A stretch of 64,000 nt of DNA from Onchidella celtica (Eukaryota > Mollusca > Gastropoda > Systellommatophora > Onchidiidae), in the NCBI GenBank assembly GCA_963931925.1, contig OZ007581.1:14008822-14072821 (forward strand). Reading direction: 5' to 3'. Shown piece after piece: positions 44,201 through 55,878 of this stretch. The notes under the pieces are model-generated. The model had not been told where the DNA came from and did not search any database. It saw only the letters and a list, made by a program, of their open reading frames with translations. How positions within the stretch are numbered: the stretch's first letter is position 1; the number at the start of each line of letters is the position of its first letter. The translations under genes and the position numbers were made by a program.

Positions 44201-47144
44201 TTTAACATTGAGAGGACATTTGACTCGGTAATTTCTGGAATGTGAGAATACAAATTACAGTATATTTCCCATGCCACCTTTTTTTTAAAAAAAAATTTCA
44301 GTGCTTATCCCCGTCCTTCTTTCGACGTTGTAGGCCTATTACATCCCCCCAACCCAGCTGTGTAGGCGAAGGGACCCAGAGATCAAATATTGACCCCGGC
44401 CCACCCCCTACCTCTCACACAATTGTCACTACAAAACCAGGACATTGCAAACTGCAGAAATCAAGGGATTTTTTTTTTTGTGTGTGTGTGTGTATGACTA
44501 TGAGTGCCCCTTCTGCAGGGATACCACAGATCTTTAGAGCCCTTAATTTTTTATTTTTTTAAATTTGTCTAAGCATCCCTAAAATACCAGATTGTTATAA
44601 CTTTCTATGTTATGTCTCAAAGCATCAGCTTTTGCATTTTATAAAATAAAATTTACATAACTCATTAGTTTTCACACTTTTTTTTTTTTTAATTTAAAGG
44701 ACTCGGCATTTAGTGATTTGACTTGCCATTATTGATCTGGCTAATCAAAATGACCTTGGTCTGAAATGTCCTGAAGATTTGTCTAAAAGACGCCTTAAAG
44801 TTTAATTTTGAAGGACCTATGGGAACCCTGTATCTGACATTTTGGCCATTCAGTAGTTACTCTGTTGTGACCCAGAGCTCCACTACTTAGCTGCCACATT
44901 ATTTGGGAGTCGTATCTCCGTCCACAAGAGTGGATATTGCAAATTTTATGGTAGATCTTTTTGTCTTTTTGTTTCATTTTTGACATGGGTTTACAATGAA
45001 TGTAGAATGCATGCAGGTTAGCTTGTGTGTGTTTGCTTGTAATATGTGTAGCCACCTGACAAATGAGACACATACAGGCACTACCTGATTCGAGAAAATC
45101 ATTAAAAAACATCATAGGGTCAATTTTATCGATTCGGCGTTTTCGGTATTTTTGAAAAGTTTAACCTCTCTACTATTCCTTTTCCAAATGATAATCCTGT
45201 TTAAGAAGGGTAAATGCCTCAAAATTGACTTTGAATCCAGTGACTATCAATAATTTTGTCTAAAAGTTGAAACTGTGGTTGTGTCACTTCCTATCTTTGA
45301 GAGGTCATATCGTCTCTGGTAATTAAATTACAGCATTTTTTTTATTTTTTTTTACCAAATTAAAGGACTTTGAATAACCTATTTGGTGATACCAATATCT
45401 CCATACCACCAAAATGCAGGAAGTGCCTCATTTTGTCGAGCGACAAAACATGTATGTGAAGTTGTTATGTATGTGATTTTGTTATTGGCCCACATGCCTT
45501 TTTTCACACCAAGTACTGCTTTATTTGATGTCCATTTTTTTAAGAAATGAGGTAAGACCATTAAATGGCATGGCAAAGTGTATACTAAACATTTGTGCAA
45601 AAATTGTGAAGATATGTCACCTCTGGGAGAGGGAGTACATTTCTAAATATTAATTAAAAAGTTATTTTTACACCTTTGTCAGGTTCAACACTTTACAAAT
45701 AGCCATATTCTCAAACCATGCTGATTCGGATGGTTGGCAGACCCTTTTGGTAAGATCTTATTCTGTCCTGCCATTCTACAATATTCTGTGGTCGTTTGGT
45801 TCTTCCCAGCGCAGTGTGACTGTTATTGTGTGGACGTGCTTTCTACAAACTCTTAACTCAAACTTGATGCGGAGATTGAACAAAACAGAACTGGGACAAC
45901 ACTATGCAGCATAGTGACATGAGTGATTGAGTCTGATGACTGTATGAATCTTTCAGTTTCATCCAGCTGTATTATTGTGTGACGTATGCCATGGTAGTTC
46001 AGAGCAACATTTACGTCAAACCCTTTTTTAAATTTATACGTGCTTTTAATACATGATATTTGCAGTTTTATATTTTATTTTTATTGAGCAAATTGAGTTT
46101 TGTTATGAAGTTTAAAATTTATAAAATTTTCATACGAAGGATGCGAGTTCTTTATGTTATTTATTGTTTGTCGTGTCCTTTTACAATTTACAGAAGTTCT
46201 CTGGCCCTGTCATGAAACCACAAATTCTGATGCATTCTTTCTCTCCCAATACTGCTCCACTCTGACTCTCTCTTTCTTTCTTTGCCCGTCACTCTCTTCT
46301 CTCTCTCTCTCTTTCTTTGACTGTCACTCTCTTTCTCTTTCTTTCTCTGACCTGTCACTCTCTCTCTCTCTTTCTGTATCTCTGCCTATCTCTCCCTCTC
46401 TCTGTTTTTCTTTCTCGCTTGCTCCCTCTCTGTCTTTCAATTCTCTCCCTTTTTTTCTCTCTGTCTTTCCCGTTCTCTTTCGCTCTCCCCAGTGTACCTT
46501 TTGTTACTCATTAAAAGTTGTTAGTGTAATGGGCATACATTTAGGCATTTTATTGCATTTGACAAACAATAATCAACACATAATTTATACATCATGTACA
46601 AGATGCACGGAGTACCTTACACAGCATGATGCAAATATTATTTTTAACCATGTACAAATTACAACGGAAATGATTTGTGAGTAAAAAACCTTCACTGATC
46701 AGTATTGGCCAGTATAATACATGTACATTAGCATAATATAGTTTACATTCATTTGCTGCTAGGGGGTGAGTGATGAATCAATTGTTGTCTTAAGTTATAA
46801 TTCTAAAGTATAACTGTTTTATTTAAGTTAGTTGATAATACTTTGGGGGGGGGGGGTCACGCTTAATCTCAGCAAACACATTACATGTATTTTGGGGGAG
46901 AGGGGGGTTATCCTTCTGGGTGGGACGACTTTGGGCAGTTCAAGGGGAAAGGAGGGTGTGGGAGGGGGGGGGGTAGATAGGCTAAATGAGATGCACATCA
47001 CATGCAGTAAGAAAGGTCTGTAATATATGTAGGCCTGCTTTTTCCAGATTGCGCATAATAAATACATGTACAGTAACTTCTACTGACGATTAACTTAGTG
47101 TCACTTATTAAATTCCACTGACCTGAGTTGCCTTATCTTATACC
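44201..47144. other. Intergenic sequence between HINFP and the minisatellite
   Basis: Poly-T and poly-A runs, a GT run near 44480-44494, a CT/CTTT-rich tract at about 46240-46490 and G runs near 46843-46975. No gene is supported; the long frame through the CT tract is low complexity. Confidence 0.5.
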
Positions 47145-47235
47145 ATATAACCAGTGGCAGTATTGGCAAAATGGATAAGACACCTGCACAAAAAACAGAA
47201 ACCAAGCAGTACGGGTTCAAACCCAAAGAAGAGCC
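47145..47235 (+). mobile_element. tRNA-like SINE head
   Basis: GTGGCAGTATTGGC, AAAATGGATAAGAC and a B-box-like GGGTTCAAACCC are spaced as in a tRNA, followed by an A-rich stretch. Degenerate and not a functional tRNA gene; it directly precedes the 58-bp minisatellite. Confidence 0.5.
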
Positions 47236-47270
47236 TGGCGACGAAAAAAAAAAGAAAGATGGGTGACGAA

Positions 47271-47908
47271 CACCGAGAGTCGTGAACTCCGTGTGGCCGG
47301 GGGTTCTAGAAGATGTCAGGAAGTTAAACACCGAGAGTCATGAACTCCGTGTGGCCGGGGGTTCTAGAAGATGTCAGGAAGTTAAACACCGAGAGTCATG
47401 AACTCCGTGTGGCCGGGGGTTCTAGAAGATGTCAGGAAGTTAAACACCGAGAGTCATGAACTCCGTGTGGCCGGGGGTTCTAGAAGATGTCAGGAAGTTA
47501 AACACCGAGAGTCATGAACTCCGTGTGGCCGGGGGTTCTAGAAGATGTCAGGAAGTTAAACACCGAGAGTCATGAACTCCGTGTGGCCGGGGGTTCTAGA
47601 AGATGTCAGGAAGTTAAACACCGAGAGTCATGAACTCCGTGTGGCCGGGGGTTCTAGAAGATGTCAGGAAGTTAAACACCGAGAGTCATGAACTCCGTGT
47701 GGCCGGGGGTTCTAGAAGATGTCAGGAAGTTAAACACCGAGAGTCATGAACTCCGTGTGGCCGGGGGTTCTAGAAGATGTCAGGAAGTTAAACACCGAGA
47801 GTCATGAACTCCGTGTGGCCGGGGGTTCTAGAAGATGTCAGGAAGTTAAACACCGAGAGTCATGAACTCCGTGTGGCCGGGGGTTCTAGAAGATGTCAGG
47901 AAGTTAAA
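47271..47908. repeat. Minisatellite, 58-bp unit, exactly 11 copies, nearly identical
   Basis: The unit starts CACCGAGAGTCATGAACTCC and continues GTGTGGCCGGGGGTTCTAG and AAGATGTCAGGAAGTTAAA. The only difference seen is GTCGTG in the first copy against GTCATG in the others. Such uniformity implies recent expansion. Confidence 0.97.
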
Positions 47909-48139
47909 GGCCGAAAGATCTAATGAAAGAATCCACTCTTCCTCTGAAGATCGCTCCACCTGAGGAGTTCTTACCACTATCAGTTATCAGTATTGCTAGG
48001 TTTGTGGTATTGAACCCACCCAAGGATGTCTCAAACCTCCGCTAGCGAAAGACTTGAAAAATTACAAAGAGAAAGGTAGATTAATGTGCAGTACGCCAGT
48101 ACGGTTAAATATTGCCTGCGAGAAGGATTGACATCATTT

Positions 48140-48300
48140 TTGCATTTTTGCACACAGGAATGACATTCTCCCTACGTAAATCTGCTGGTTACGACATCGC
48201 GCCAACATCACCTTGATATAAGGAACCCGCCCCTATGGTAATCCTACCGACCGTACGGAAATCTACATCGGATCGACGTAGTTTGTTGGCTGGAGGACAC
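48140..48300. repeat. Dispersed repeat R3, copy 1
   Basis: Shares GGAATGACATT, GCTGGTTACGACATCGCGC, GGAACCCGC, GGTAATCCTACC, GGAAATCTACATCGGATCG and TTGGCTGG in order with 57140-57370. Confidence 0.6.
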
Positions 48301-48327
48301 AGGTTTAATTTGCCTGAAAATCACTGG

Positions 48328-48537
48328 TTAAAGCCGCATTTTCATGTGTACGGAAACTGAAACGGTAATAGAAACGTCAAAAGTCTAATCAAGTAGTAAA
48401 AAGAAAGTAGTGTTTCCATGTGTGCGGAAATGTCATTTTTGTACACATGAAAATATTCTTTCTATTTCACTACTTGAAAGGTTTTTTGGCTTTCCTTTGC
48501 CGTTTCCGTTTCAGTACACATGAAAACACAGCTTTAG
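48328..48537. mobile_element. Snap-back MITE (family M4), copy 1
   Basis: The termini GCATTTTCATGTGTAC and the inverse GTACACATGAAAACACAGC enclose an interior that is itself largely palindromic (CAAGTAGTAAAAAGAAAG against CTTTCTATTTCACTACTTG). A second copy is at 55693-55878. Confidence 0.75.
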
Positions 48538-48584
48538 AGTTTGGGCGTTATCAGAACGTTGAGAAAAGAAGAATGTTGTGTTTA

Positions 48585-48945
48585 GCTCTTTATTTTAGGA
48601 CGTTCCGCTGCCCATGGCATTTACACCTCACGTTTTCTTGTTTTATTTTTCTTGGTGTGGTGGGGATTCGTTTTTTAGAATTTTGCCCGGGCAGTGGCCT
48701 GTTCGGCCTGCTCTTCACGATTTCCAACTGCCAAGGTATCTTTAGCATGCGCAACGTACACAAGGGCCCTCCGAATTTTTCGTCCATATCCAAGAAGACT
48801 AGGTGGTCGATCCTATCTACCTTAGGATCAGGGACATGAAAATGTGAGAAAAATCCCAAACTCCAACATGCTTGCACCGATCGGGATTTGAACCCGGTAC
48901 CTTCGGAATGAGAGGCGAGCACCTTGCTTCTAGACCACGGTGTCT
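48585..48945 (-). mobile_element. tRNA-derived SINE, family S1 (minus strand)
   Basis: Minus-strand head GGTCTAGAAGCAAGGTGC, then GGGTTCAAATCCCG (48885-48940), body and tail as in the other S1 copies. Confidence 0.8.
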
Positions 48946-48974
48946 CTAGAACAAGAATGCTGTCTGTGACCCAA

Positions 48975-49485
48975 ATATCATAAAAACCACAGAAAAACTG
49001 TGGGGTCGCAGCAGGGCTAAATAATTTTCTTTATTATTATTATTTTCTTTCATTTATTTATCTATTTGTTTATTTATTTATTTATTTATTTTTATTTTTT
49101 AAATCTCTTTTTCTTTTTCTTTTCATTTACTGCGACTCCTGACATTGCGCACCATCCCTGTCTTGTGCTGTGAGGCACTATATGGCGCCTTCATCTTGGT
49201 TACTAACCAATTGCGTCACTTCCTGCTTCCATGCTTTAGGCGGACGGACGTGCTTTGGTGCTGCTAAAGAAGCAAGAACTCGCAGCTAAGTAAACTGTTT
49301 CACTTCGTTCCTGTTGAAGTCTTTTATTGTTCGTTTTTTTTGTTTTTTTTTCACTTGACAAAGGCGAAAGCCGAAAATTTATGCATTTTCTGTCTTCTCT
49401 TTAGTTTGCTTTGTACTGTTTGGGTTTTATTTCTCACACGGGGCTTCGCAACATACAACCTCTTCATTTTGACTTTGTCTGTGAC
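48975..49485. repeat. Dispersed repeat R2 with internal ATTT microsatellite
   Basis: CACAGAAAAACTGTGGGGTC at the left, an (ATTT)n run at about 49028-49110, and TCTGTCTTCTCTTTAG, GTTTGGGTTTTATTTC, GGGGCTTCGCAACATAC, TTTTGACTTTG at the right. The same blocks recur at 56725, 58950, 60690 and 60985. Confidence 0.6.
49426..49431 (-). promoter_or_regulatory. Candidate polyadenylation signal for the TRIM gene
   Basis: Minus-strand AATAAA about 60 bases after the TRIM stop codon. It lies in repeat R2, so the signal may have come with the repeat. Confidence 0.3.
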
Positions 49486-49490
49486 CCAGA

Positions 49491-51506
49491 TTAAATTATA
49501 GCACTTTCTGACTTTACGATAGCTCTGTAAATTTTGACCATTCCATCCACCTGAGTTAGGGCCACTCTCCCTCGCTGACCGGCATAAACTCCACAAGGTT
49601 TGACCAAGCCCTCTTGTGACGTCAGTATTGGCTTTATCACGTGGCCGCTTCTGTCCAACAGTAGAATAGAATCGCTGTCTCTATCAGCCAACAAGGTCAC
49701 ACCGCACTCGTGAACTGTGACCCCGAGGGGACACTCTAAGGTCAAGGTCTCATTAGATCTGACCGTGTAGGGCACACTTCCGGTTTGTGTGAGCCTGAAT
49801 AGAGTCCGCTTCCCGCTGTCGGAAATCAAGACATCCGGAATAAGAATGTCATCGGAAGCCGTTGCGGATGTTGAAGATGAAGAATGGCGGTGGTTTTGAC
49901 GCTCTTGATGGCTGGAACTTCTGCGGCCGTTGAGGAAACTGATTGGTGTTGCAGGGGTGAGATACAGTGGTCGGGCTATAGACGCTCTGTCTGGTTTCTG
50001 GGTGTAAATAGTCCGGATAAGCTCCCCGGATTCAGACAAGAGATCTATAGAGTCGCAGTGATTGGTTCCAGCGACTAAAGCCCCGCCCCCAACGCACGTG
50101 AGGAACGAATAGCATTTCTTCACTTTGACAGAGTGAAGTACTTGCACGGTGCCCAGTAAGGAGAGAAAGTAGATGGCTTTTTTGTTCATAACAGACACGG
50201 CCGCTCGCCCATGCGACACTATGGCGATCCTACTGGGCGTGGCTTCCATGGGAACGCGAGTAAGCAGCTTCCCTGATTGGTTGAATTTTTTCACACTTTT
50301 ATTGTCACGATCCACCACAATGACGTCACCGCTGGCCAGAACCACTAGGTCAGTGAGTAAAGGCTTGGCTATATCGTCACGTGACCCGCCATGAAAACTG
50401 GTCAACAAATTCAAGGTCAGGTGAACTCTGCCGTCAGTTTCCGAACCGTTTTGCCTGTTGTTGCCGTCGGCAGATAACCCAGTCTCGTCCCCAAAGCCGA
50501 TGTGACCTAAGGGGGAAGAATTCAGGATATCCAAACATTTCTGCTCTTTGACAAAACAGACTTGCTTGGCGTCGTCAAGGTCGCCACGCTGTTGCACGCG
50601 ATTTGTGACGGCCTCCACACGACACTTTAGCGAGGGTAGAAAAGGTAATAATTCTCCTTGTCCCTTTACACTGAACGAAAAATTCAGGACGTCCAACTGT
50701 TGATGAAGACTCTTGACAAACTGCTCGGCGAGGTCTTGACGCTGGACGACCTCGTTCTTCATCCCGTCTATAGTTTGGTTTACCTCGTTCACGAGTGTCT
50801 TTTCCTTCTCCAGAATCAAGTTGATCAGTTGTGTCCGATAGGATTTGATGTCCACTAAGAGTTGTGTGCGCATCTTCTCCAGATCTTCAGCTCGGCTACA
50901 CAGCTCTTCGTGGGCGTGGTCTGAATGCATCAAGCTGGTGGAAATCTTATCATGGGCGGATTCGAACTCAGATCTTTTGGATTCCACTGCTGCGTCGATG
51001 TCGACGGTCTCTGGGCAGCGTCGATGGAATGACGTGATACATTTATGGCAAGCCAGTTGGTTACATTTTGTACAAAACTTGTCTGCGATCTTGTCCGCGT
51101 GTACGGAACACTGCAACGAGGCTGAAATGCTGGCGTTTGTATTGCACTCTGCATCATCGACATTATCTTCATCTTCATCGCTGTTATCATCATTGTTAAT
51201 TTCTGTTCCATTTGAGTCGTATTCCTGTTCGTCCGTCTCTGTGAACGAGTCTGTTGTCTGTTGTTTCAGAATTTTCTCGAAGGAATGCCAGGGACGGGCA
51301 TGTTGTGATCGCCGATTATCGGGGTCAGCAGGGCAGAGTGGACAGATAAATCTGTCACGCGACTGACCACTGGCATTCTCCCTGAGACAGACCAGACAGA
51401 AGACATGTAGACAGGGAAGAAATTGAGGGTCATGAAGTAGTTGATGGCAGATGGTACAGGAGAGAACACTGGGCAGGTCTTGGAGATCTTGTGGTTGAGT
51501 TGTCAT
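49491..51506 (-). CDS. TRIM-type RING/B-box/coiled-coil protein with C-terminal NHL-like beta-propeller
   Basis: A single open frame of 671 residues from the ATG at 51506. I prefer this start to the more upstream in-frame ATG because a good acceptor (ctcttccacttacag) ends just before base 51524, implying a 5' untranslated exon. The RING has C17, C20, C32, H34, C37, C40, C55 and C58. An acidic linker (about 90-120) separates it from a B-box with C133, H136, C145, C148, C153, C156, H161 and C164, where the last ligand is Cys instead of the usual His. A coiled coil (about 175-300) and a beta-strand-rich C-terminal half (repeated DxxNKSVKKFNQSGKL-like turns) complete a TRIM-NHL-like layout. It is probably a cytoplasmic E3 ubiquitin ligase; the target is unknown. 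Many such genes exist in molluscs, so no orthologue is assigned. Confidence 0.9.
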   Translation of the reverse strand: MTTQPQDLQDLPSVLSCTICHQLLHDPQFLPCLHVFCLVCLRENASGQSRDRFICPLCPADPDNRRSQHARPWHSFEKILKQQTTDSFTETDEQEYDSNGTEINNDDNSDEDEDNVDDAECNTNASISASLQCSVHADKIADKFCTKCNQLACHKCITSFHRRCPETVDIDAAVESKRSEFESAHDKISTSLMHSDHAHEELCSRAEDLEKMRTQLLVDIKSYRTQLINLILEKEKTLVNEVNQTIDGMKNEVVQRQDLAEQFVKSLHQQLDVLNFSFSVKGQGELLPFLPSLKCRVEAVTNRVQQRGDLDDAKQVCFVKEQKCLDILNSSPLGHIGFGDETGLSADGNNRQNGSETDGRVHLTLNLLTSFHGGSRDDIAKPLLTDLVVLASGDVIVVDRDNKSVKKFNQSGKLLTRVPMEATPSRIAIVSHGRAAVSVMNKKAIYFLSLLGTVQVLHSVKVKKCYSFLTCVGGGALVAGTNHCDSIDLLSESGELIRTIYTQKPDRASIARPLYLTPATPISFLNGRRSSSHQERQNHRHSSSSTSATASDDILIPDVLISDSGKRTLFRLTQTGSVPYTVRSNETLTLECPLGVTVHECGVTLLADRDSDSILLLDRSGHVIKPILTSQEGLVKPCGVYAGQRGRVALTQVDGMVKIYRAIVKSESAII

Positions 51507-51609
51507 GGCGCTGCGGTGTGTCAACTGTAAGTGGAAGAGATGTGAACAAATAGTTGAGCTACAGGTCATGTGTAGATGGCTGTACAAGTTTGAATTATGT
51601 AATCAAAAC

Positions 51610-51811
51610 CTTTAGACCAGGGGTCACCAAACTTTTTTCACAGAGGGCCGGATAACTGACAGACTTACAAGCGCGGGCCGCATAAGCAATTGTCCATCCC
51701 GTAGCTCTAGATATCCCTGGTTTTATCAAACAAAATCAAGTACCATGGCGGGCCGGATGGGGAACTGACGTCGCGGGCCGTAGTTTGATGACCCCTGCAG
51801 CAGCTTTAGAC
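51610..51811. mobile_element. hAT-like MITE with 8-bp target duplication
   Basis: CTTTAGAC occurs at 51610-51617 and 51804-51811. The element between begins CAGGGGTCACCAAACT and ends AGTTTGATGACCCCTG plus CAGCAG. Terminal repeats and 8-bp duplication fit hAT. The interior has GGGCCGG / GCGGGCCG repeats. Confidence 0.85.
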
Positions 51812-53125
51812 TAATCGCGATCTTAGTTCTTGTTAGTTTTATCTCCATTAAATTCTGAAAAACTGGAGATCTTTAGTGTGTAGATGAGATACATGTATAA
51901 CAAATGCACACTTTAAAACTTGTTTAACATGCATTTTGGCACTTATCAAGCTGCTGACAGTTCTGATTTATTCTAACTCATTATCATAATACCTAAGCCG
52001 CAAACGCTTAACCGTCAAATTTCTCAGTTGTGCAAAAAGTGGAGTTGGAACAAACAAGAACGAAGGTCGCTACAAGTTACTTGAGACCATGTCACAAAAA
52101 GGTTGTTAGCTAAACCTATCCTTGACCCTAGATCTGACCAGTGCACTTTCTCCAAAATCGCTACTGTGCCGTCAAGATACAGTCTAGCTGATTGGTGCAG
52201 TTATACGTGTACTATATTATAGCCATTCCTCAATTCTTAACCGGCAAAGTTAAGCCCTCTGTCGAGTGCCTGGGATCTCCTCAAGTACCAAGCAAATCCC
52301 TCTAAGAGTTATTGGTAAAGTGACACTTTTAAACGTTTCCAGTTTCCTGCGGGAACAGGGATAAATGTGTATTATAATAGGGTTATATAATAATATTAAT
52401 AAATGTGCTGCATATTTTGCAATCAGTGAGAACTGAGAATTAAATATACTTGTAATAACATTAACAAAATAAATGTACTCTGTATTTTACAATGAGTGAG
52501 AATCTCGACTGATCTTATACTTGTCTTTGGAGTTCACTTTTTCTATTTAATTACTAGCAATATTGTGTTATTCTATTATCCTATTTAGCATTATATATAA
52601 TATTATTGTGGTAGGAGCTATCTGGGCCATGAAGCCAAAATGCAGTAAATTTTTTGTTATCAACTTGTGGTCAATTTCCCGAGAAGTTACTGTAGCTATG
52701 TCGTCAAAGAAAATTTTGTTGCAACCATTTAGCTAAGCCTAATCCTAACCCTAAATCCAACATTGCACTCTTTCTAAAACTTCATTGTGCGAACAAAACG
52801 TTGGTGCAAATTTTATGGTTGCTTGTGTGCTTTGAAATTGTATAGAATTATACAGAAATTGTACATACGCTGTGACAGAAATCTTAGTACCAGTGGCTAG
52901 ATAGCCCAAAACTAGAACCCTGCCATGCTGTTGCTAATCAAAATGATTAATTTATGACATGCCTTATGATTTAAATAGGAAATTGTGAAATCTATAGACA
53001 GGAGATCAGTCGAGATCAACATTATCGCAGTTCATGCACACGATGTTAACGATATTAAACTCTATGCTCACCGAAAAAGTGGAAACAGTTCAGTCATAAA
53101 AATTTTTTACTGACACACTATAGAT
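51812..53125. other. Upstream flank of the TRIM gene, AT-rich
   Basis: No second TRIM exon could be recognised. No other supported feature. Confidence 0.45.
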
Positions 53126-53343
53126 TAAGGGAGGTATCATACTAAACCCGGTCAGACACAACCAGCTGCGGCCACTAAAAAGTATCTCAAAGAAACAGTG
53201 GGAGAAGCTGACTGTGTCTGACCGGGATTAGTACGATAAAGTCTTCACGGATTTACTAAGAAACTATAGGAAATTATGGCGTGCACTTCTTGCCTGCCCG
53301 CAGCTGACTGTATCTGATATGGCTTAGTATCATATCTCCCTAA
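53126..53343. mobile_element. PIF/Harbinger-like MITE with TAA target duplication
   Basis: TAA at 53126-53128 and 53341-53343 flank an element starting GGGAGGTATCATACTAA and ending TTAGTATCATATCTCCC. The ends form about 43 bp of imperfect inverted repeat including GTCAGACACAACCAGCTGCG. A 3-bp TWA duplication is typical of this superfamily. Confidence 0.75.
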
Positions 53344-53594
53344 CTTGGTAAAATGACAATCCCAGATCCTCGACAACGGGCTCAACCTTTCTTTACTACA
53401 ACAACAACAAGAAAAACGAACCAGTTCGATATTACGAATCAAATCACAAGCAGTGCCTTACCTGGTACTAGCACCGCAGGGACGAGAAACAAACAGAACT
53501 GTACCCGGGGACAGGAAACAACTGATTACAATACAGCTGGGATCTGGCACCCGGTACAACCAACACAGGAAGGGAAGGAGACAATAGCAGCTAC

Positions 53595-53831
53595 TTAACT
53601 CTTTGTGTGCCGTAAATTTTTCCACGTTTGCCGGTACACGAAGAAAATAGTGGAAGAGATGAATGAAGACTAACTACTACAACATTTATTAATAGAAAGA
53701 CGACTTTCTTTCTTCCCGAAACAAATTTTTTTTAATAGCCTAGCATTCTTGTGCACCGATATATCGGTGATTGGCACATATATGACCAACGGAAGAACCG
53801 ATATATCGGTGACAGGCACACAAAGAGTTAA
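53595..53831. mobile_element. piggyBac-like MITE with TTAA target duplication
   Basis: TTAA, CTCTTTGTGTGCC at the left; GGCACACAAAGAG, TTAA at the right. The interior has two ACCGATATATCGGT palindromes about 40 bp apart. The terminal sequence differs from the element at 5489-5700. Confidence 0.78.
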
Positions 53832-54225
53832 TGGTAGAGGTCCACCTTGTCTAGCCTGGTTGTAAGGTGACAGTCGCTGACAAAACACCGTAAGAACCAA
53901 ATGTGAAGATTATGGTAATCAGCGATGATTTAGTCTGAATTTATGTCATTGACAAGCTAAACATATTCAGCTGTGGCATGTAGAAGATTTTTTTATTTTT
54001 TTTAAATGTTTCCCTCACATCGCACAGAACAACAACAACGTCTGCTTTATTCTGGAGACAGAACTGGATCAACAGCCACCACGGTAAAAACATCTACAGC
54101 AATAATAGGCATAAGTGTCACAATAGTGCCAACAGCAAAACTATGTCTAGAAGTAGAACAACAACCCTGACAAGGACAACTATAACCATAATAAAACCAA
54201 GGGAAGAAAGAGAGGAGAGAGGGAG

Positions 54226-54284
<59 letters not shown>

Positions 54285-54830
54285 AAGAAAGAAGGATAAA
54301 ATGTTGTATTCGCAAAACCTTTATGTTCGCAGCAACTAACACAAAAACATCATCATCAACAAAATTCTCTCCAAATGAATTCAAAATGAAATGACATAAA
54401 CTATAAACAATATACATGTACATTATATACAAGCATCAATACCTCCAGTTTTAAAAACAACTACAATATCCAATTATAGTAACAACTCTTTCTTTCTCTC
54501 TCTCTTTTTGTCTCTCTCTCTCCCTCTTTTTCTCTCTCTTTGTCTCTCTCACTTTCTTGCCCCGCCCCCCCTCTCTCTCTCTCTCCCCGCTCTCTCTCTC
54601 TTCCTCATTTTAAATTATTTATTTAATGTGACTACATGCGTGATTTTTCATTGGCCAGACAGGGACGACTCACTCTAATGTCACACAGTGTTCAATGAAA
54701 ACATGATGTTCGTCCACTGGACATATTACTGCTTGTGCACACGGTTGCAGGTTTCAAACGCTGCCCTCCTGCCTTTATTCCATCTCCTTTTTTAAAATAT
54801 TAAGATAATTAGTGGACATAGTCTAATTAC
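53832..54830. other. Intergenic sequence with GA and CT microsatellites
   Basis: (GA)n at about 54217-54290 and CT-rich blocks at 54487-54605. The reading frames over them (RERE or SLSL repeats) are artefacts. Confidence 0.7.
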
Positions 54831-55440
54831 AAACCCGGGCAGTGCAGGCATGTTGGAAATTGGATTTTTCTCATATTTTCAAGTCCCTGGTCCTATTGGG
54901 GGGTAGGATCGAGTACCTAGTCTTCTCGGATAAGGACGAAAAAATTCGGAGGGCCCATGTGCACGTTGCGCACGTTAAAGATACCTTGGCAGTTGGAAAT
55001 CGTAAAGAGCAGGCCGAAAGGCCGCTGCCCGGGCAAAATTGAAAATTGAAATTAATAGATTAAAATTTATCCATATCATCCCCCCCCCCCCCCGTCAGAA
55101 TTTATTATTCATTATTAAATATATATTGTTATTAATAAATATTCAAATATTATTTGAGTTGTGTGTTGTGTGAACTGATGTGAGTTGTGAACTGCTGTGA
55201 GTTGTGAACTGTTGTGAGTTGTGAACTGCGCCTGACAGGCTGCGTTACAATTTGCTCTGAGATAGAGAGAGAGAGTGAGCGAGACATGGAGAGAGAAAGA
55301 AGCAGTGCAGTGTGTTGAGCGCTTCGCAGGCAGCTCCATTCTGCTCTGTGGTTGACATGTTGTTTCTGTAAAGCGCATTGATCATTTTAAATGGATATGC
55401 GCTATATAAATGCTATACGTTATTTATTATTATTATTATT
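54831..55440 (+). mobile_element. SINE family S1b, copy 1 (tRNA head truncated)
   Basis: Shares the S1 body (AGGCATGTTGGAAATTGG, CTTCTCGGATAAGGACG, CTTGGCAGTTGGAAATC) but has a different 3' part: GAGTTGTGAACTG repeats, a GA tract, TGTAAAGCGCATTG, then GCGCTATATAAATGCTATAC and an ATT-repeat tail. Nearly identical to 59752-60410. The tail resembles 3' ends shared between SINEs and their partner LINEs. Confidence 0.88.
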
Positions 55441-55692
55441 AAGAAAAAATACTGAAATGTGTTTAGCTGTTTAGTTATAGCTTACTATGTAACCTACCAC
55501 GATGCCCTAACAATTGTCACTAAGATAGTAGGTTTGAGGCAGGATGGGGAAATCACATTGCCGAATAGGATGATTACATGTAAGATAGGCTGACCGAGTA
55601 GTTGGTTCAAAATATGCAAGAGATATTTGGGGTACTGGCTGGTAATATTACAAATCTACCCCACTCCCCACCCTTGCCTTTATAGACACCCA
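55441..55692. other. Intergenic sequence
   Basis: No feature recognised. Confidence 0.4.
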
Positions 55693-55878
55693 CTTAAGCT
55701 GGGTTTTCATGCGTACTGAAACGGAAATGAAAGCGACTAAAAAACCATCAAGTAGTAAAAAGAAAGAATGTCTCCATGTGTACTGAAATGGTGTGAAAAC
55801 GTTCTCTCAATTTCTCTACTTGAACGGCTTTTGACGTTCCTGTTGCCGTTTCCGAGTACATGAAAACCCAGCTTAAGA
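55693..55878. mobile_element. Snap-back MITE (family M4), copy 2
   Basis: CTTAAGCTGGGTTTTCATG and the inverse CATGAAAACCCAGCTTAAG at the ends, with interior CAAGTAGTAAAAAGAAAG as in the copy at 48328-48537. Confidence 0.8.

Noticed and set aside
46154-46684. 176-residue frame
   Set aside because: Passes through a CT-rich low-complexity block; no motif outside it.
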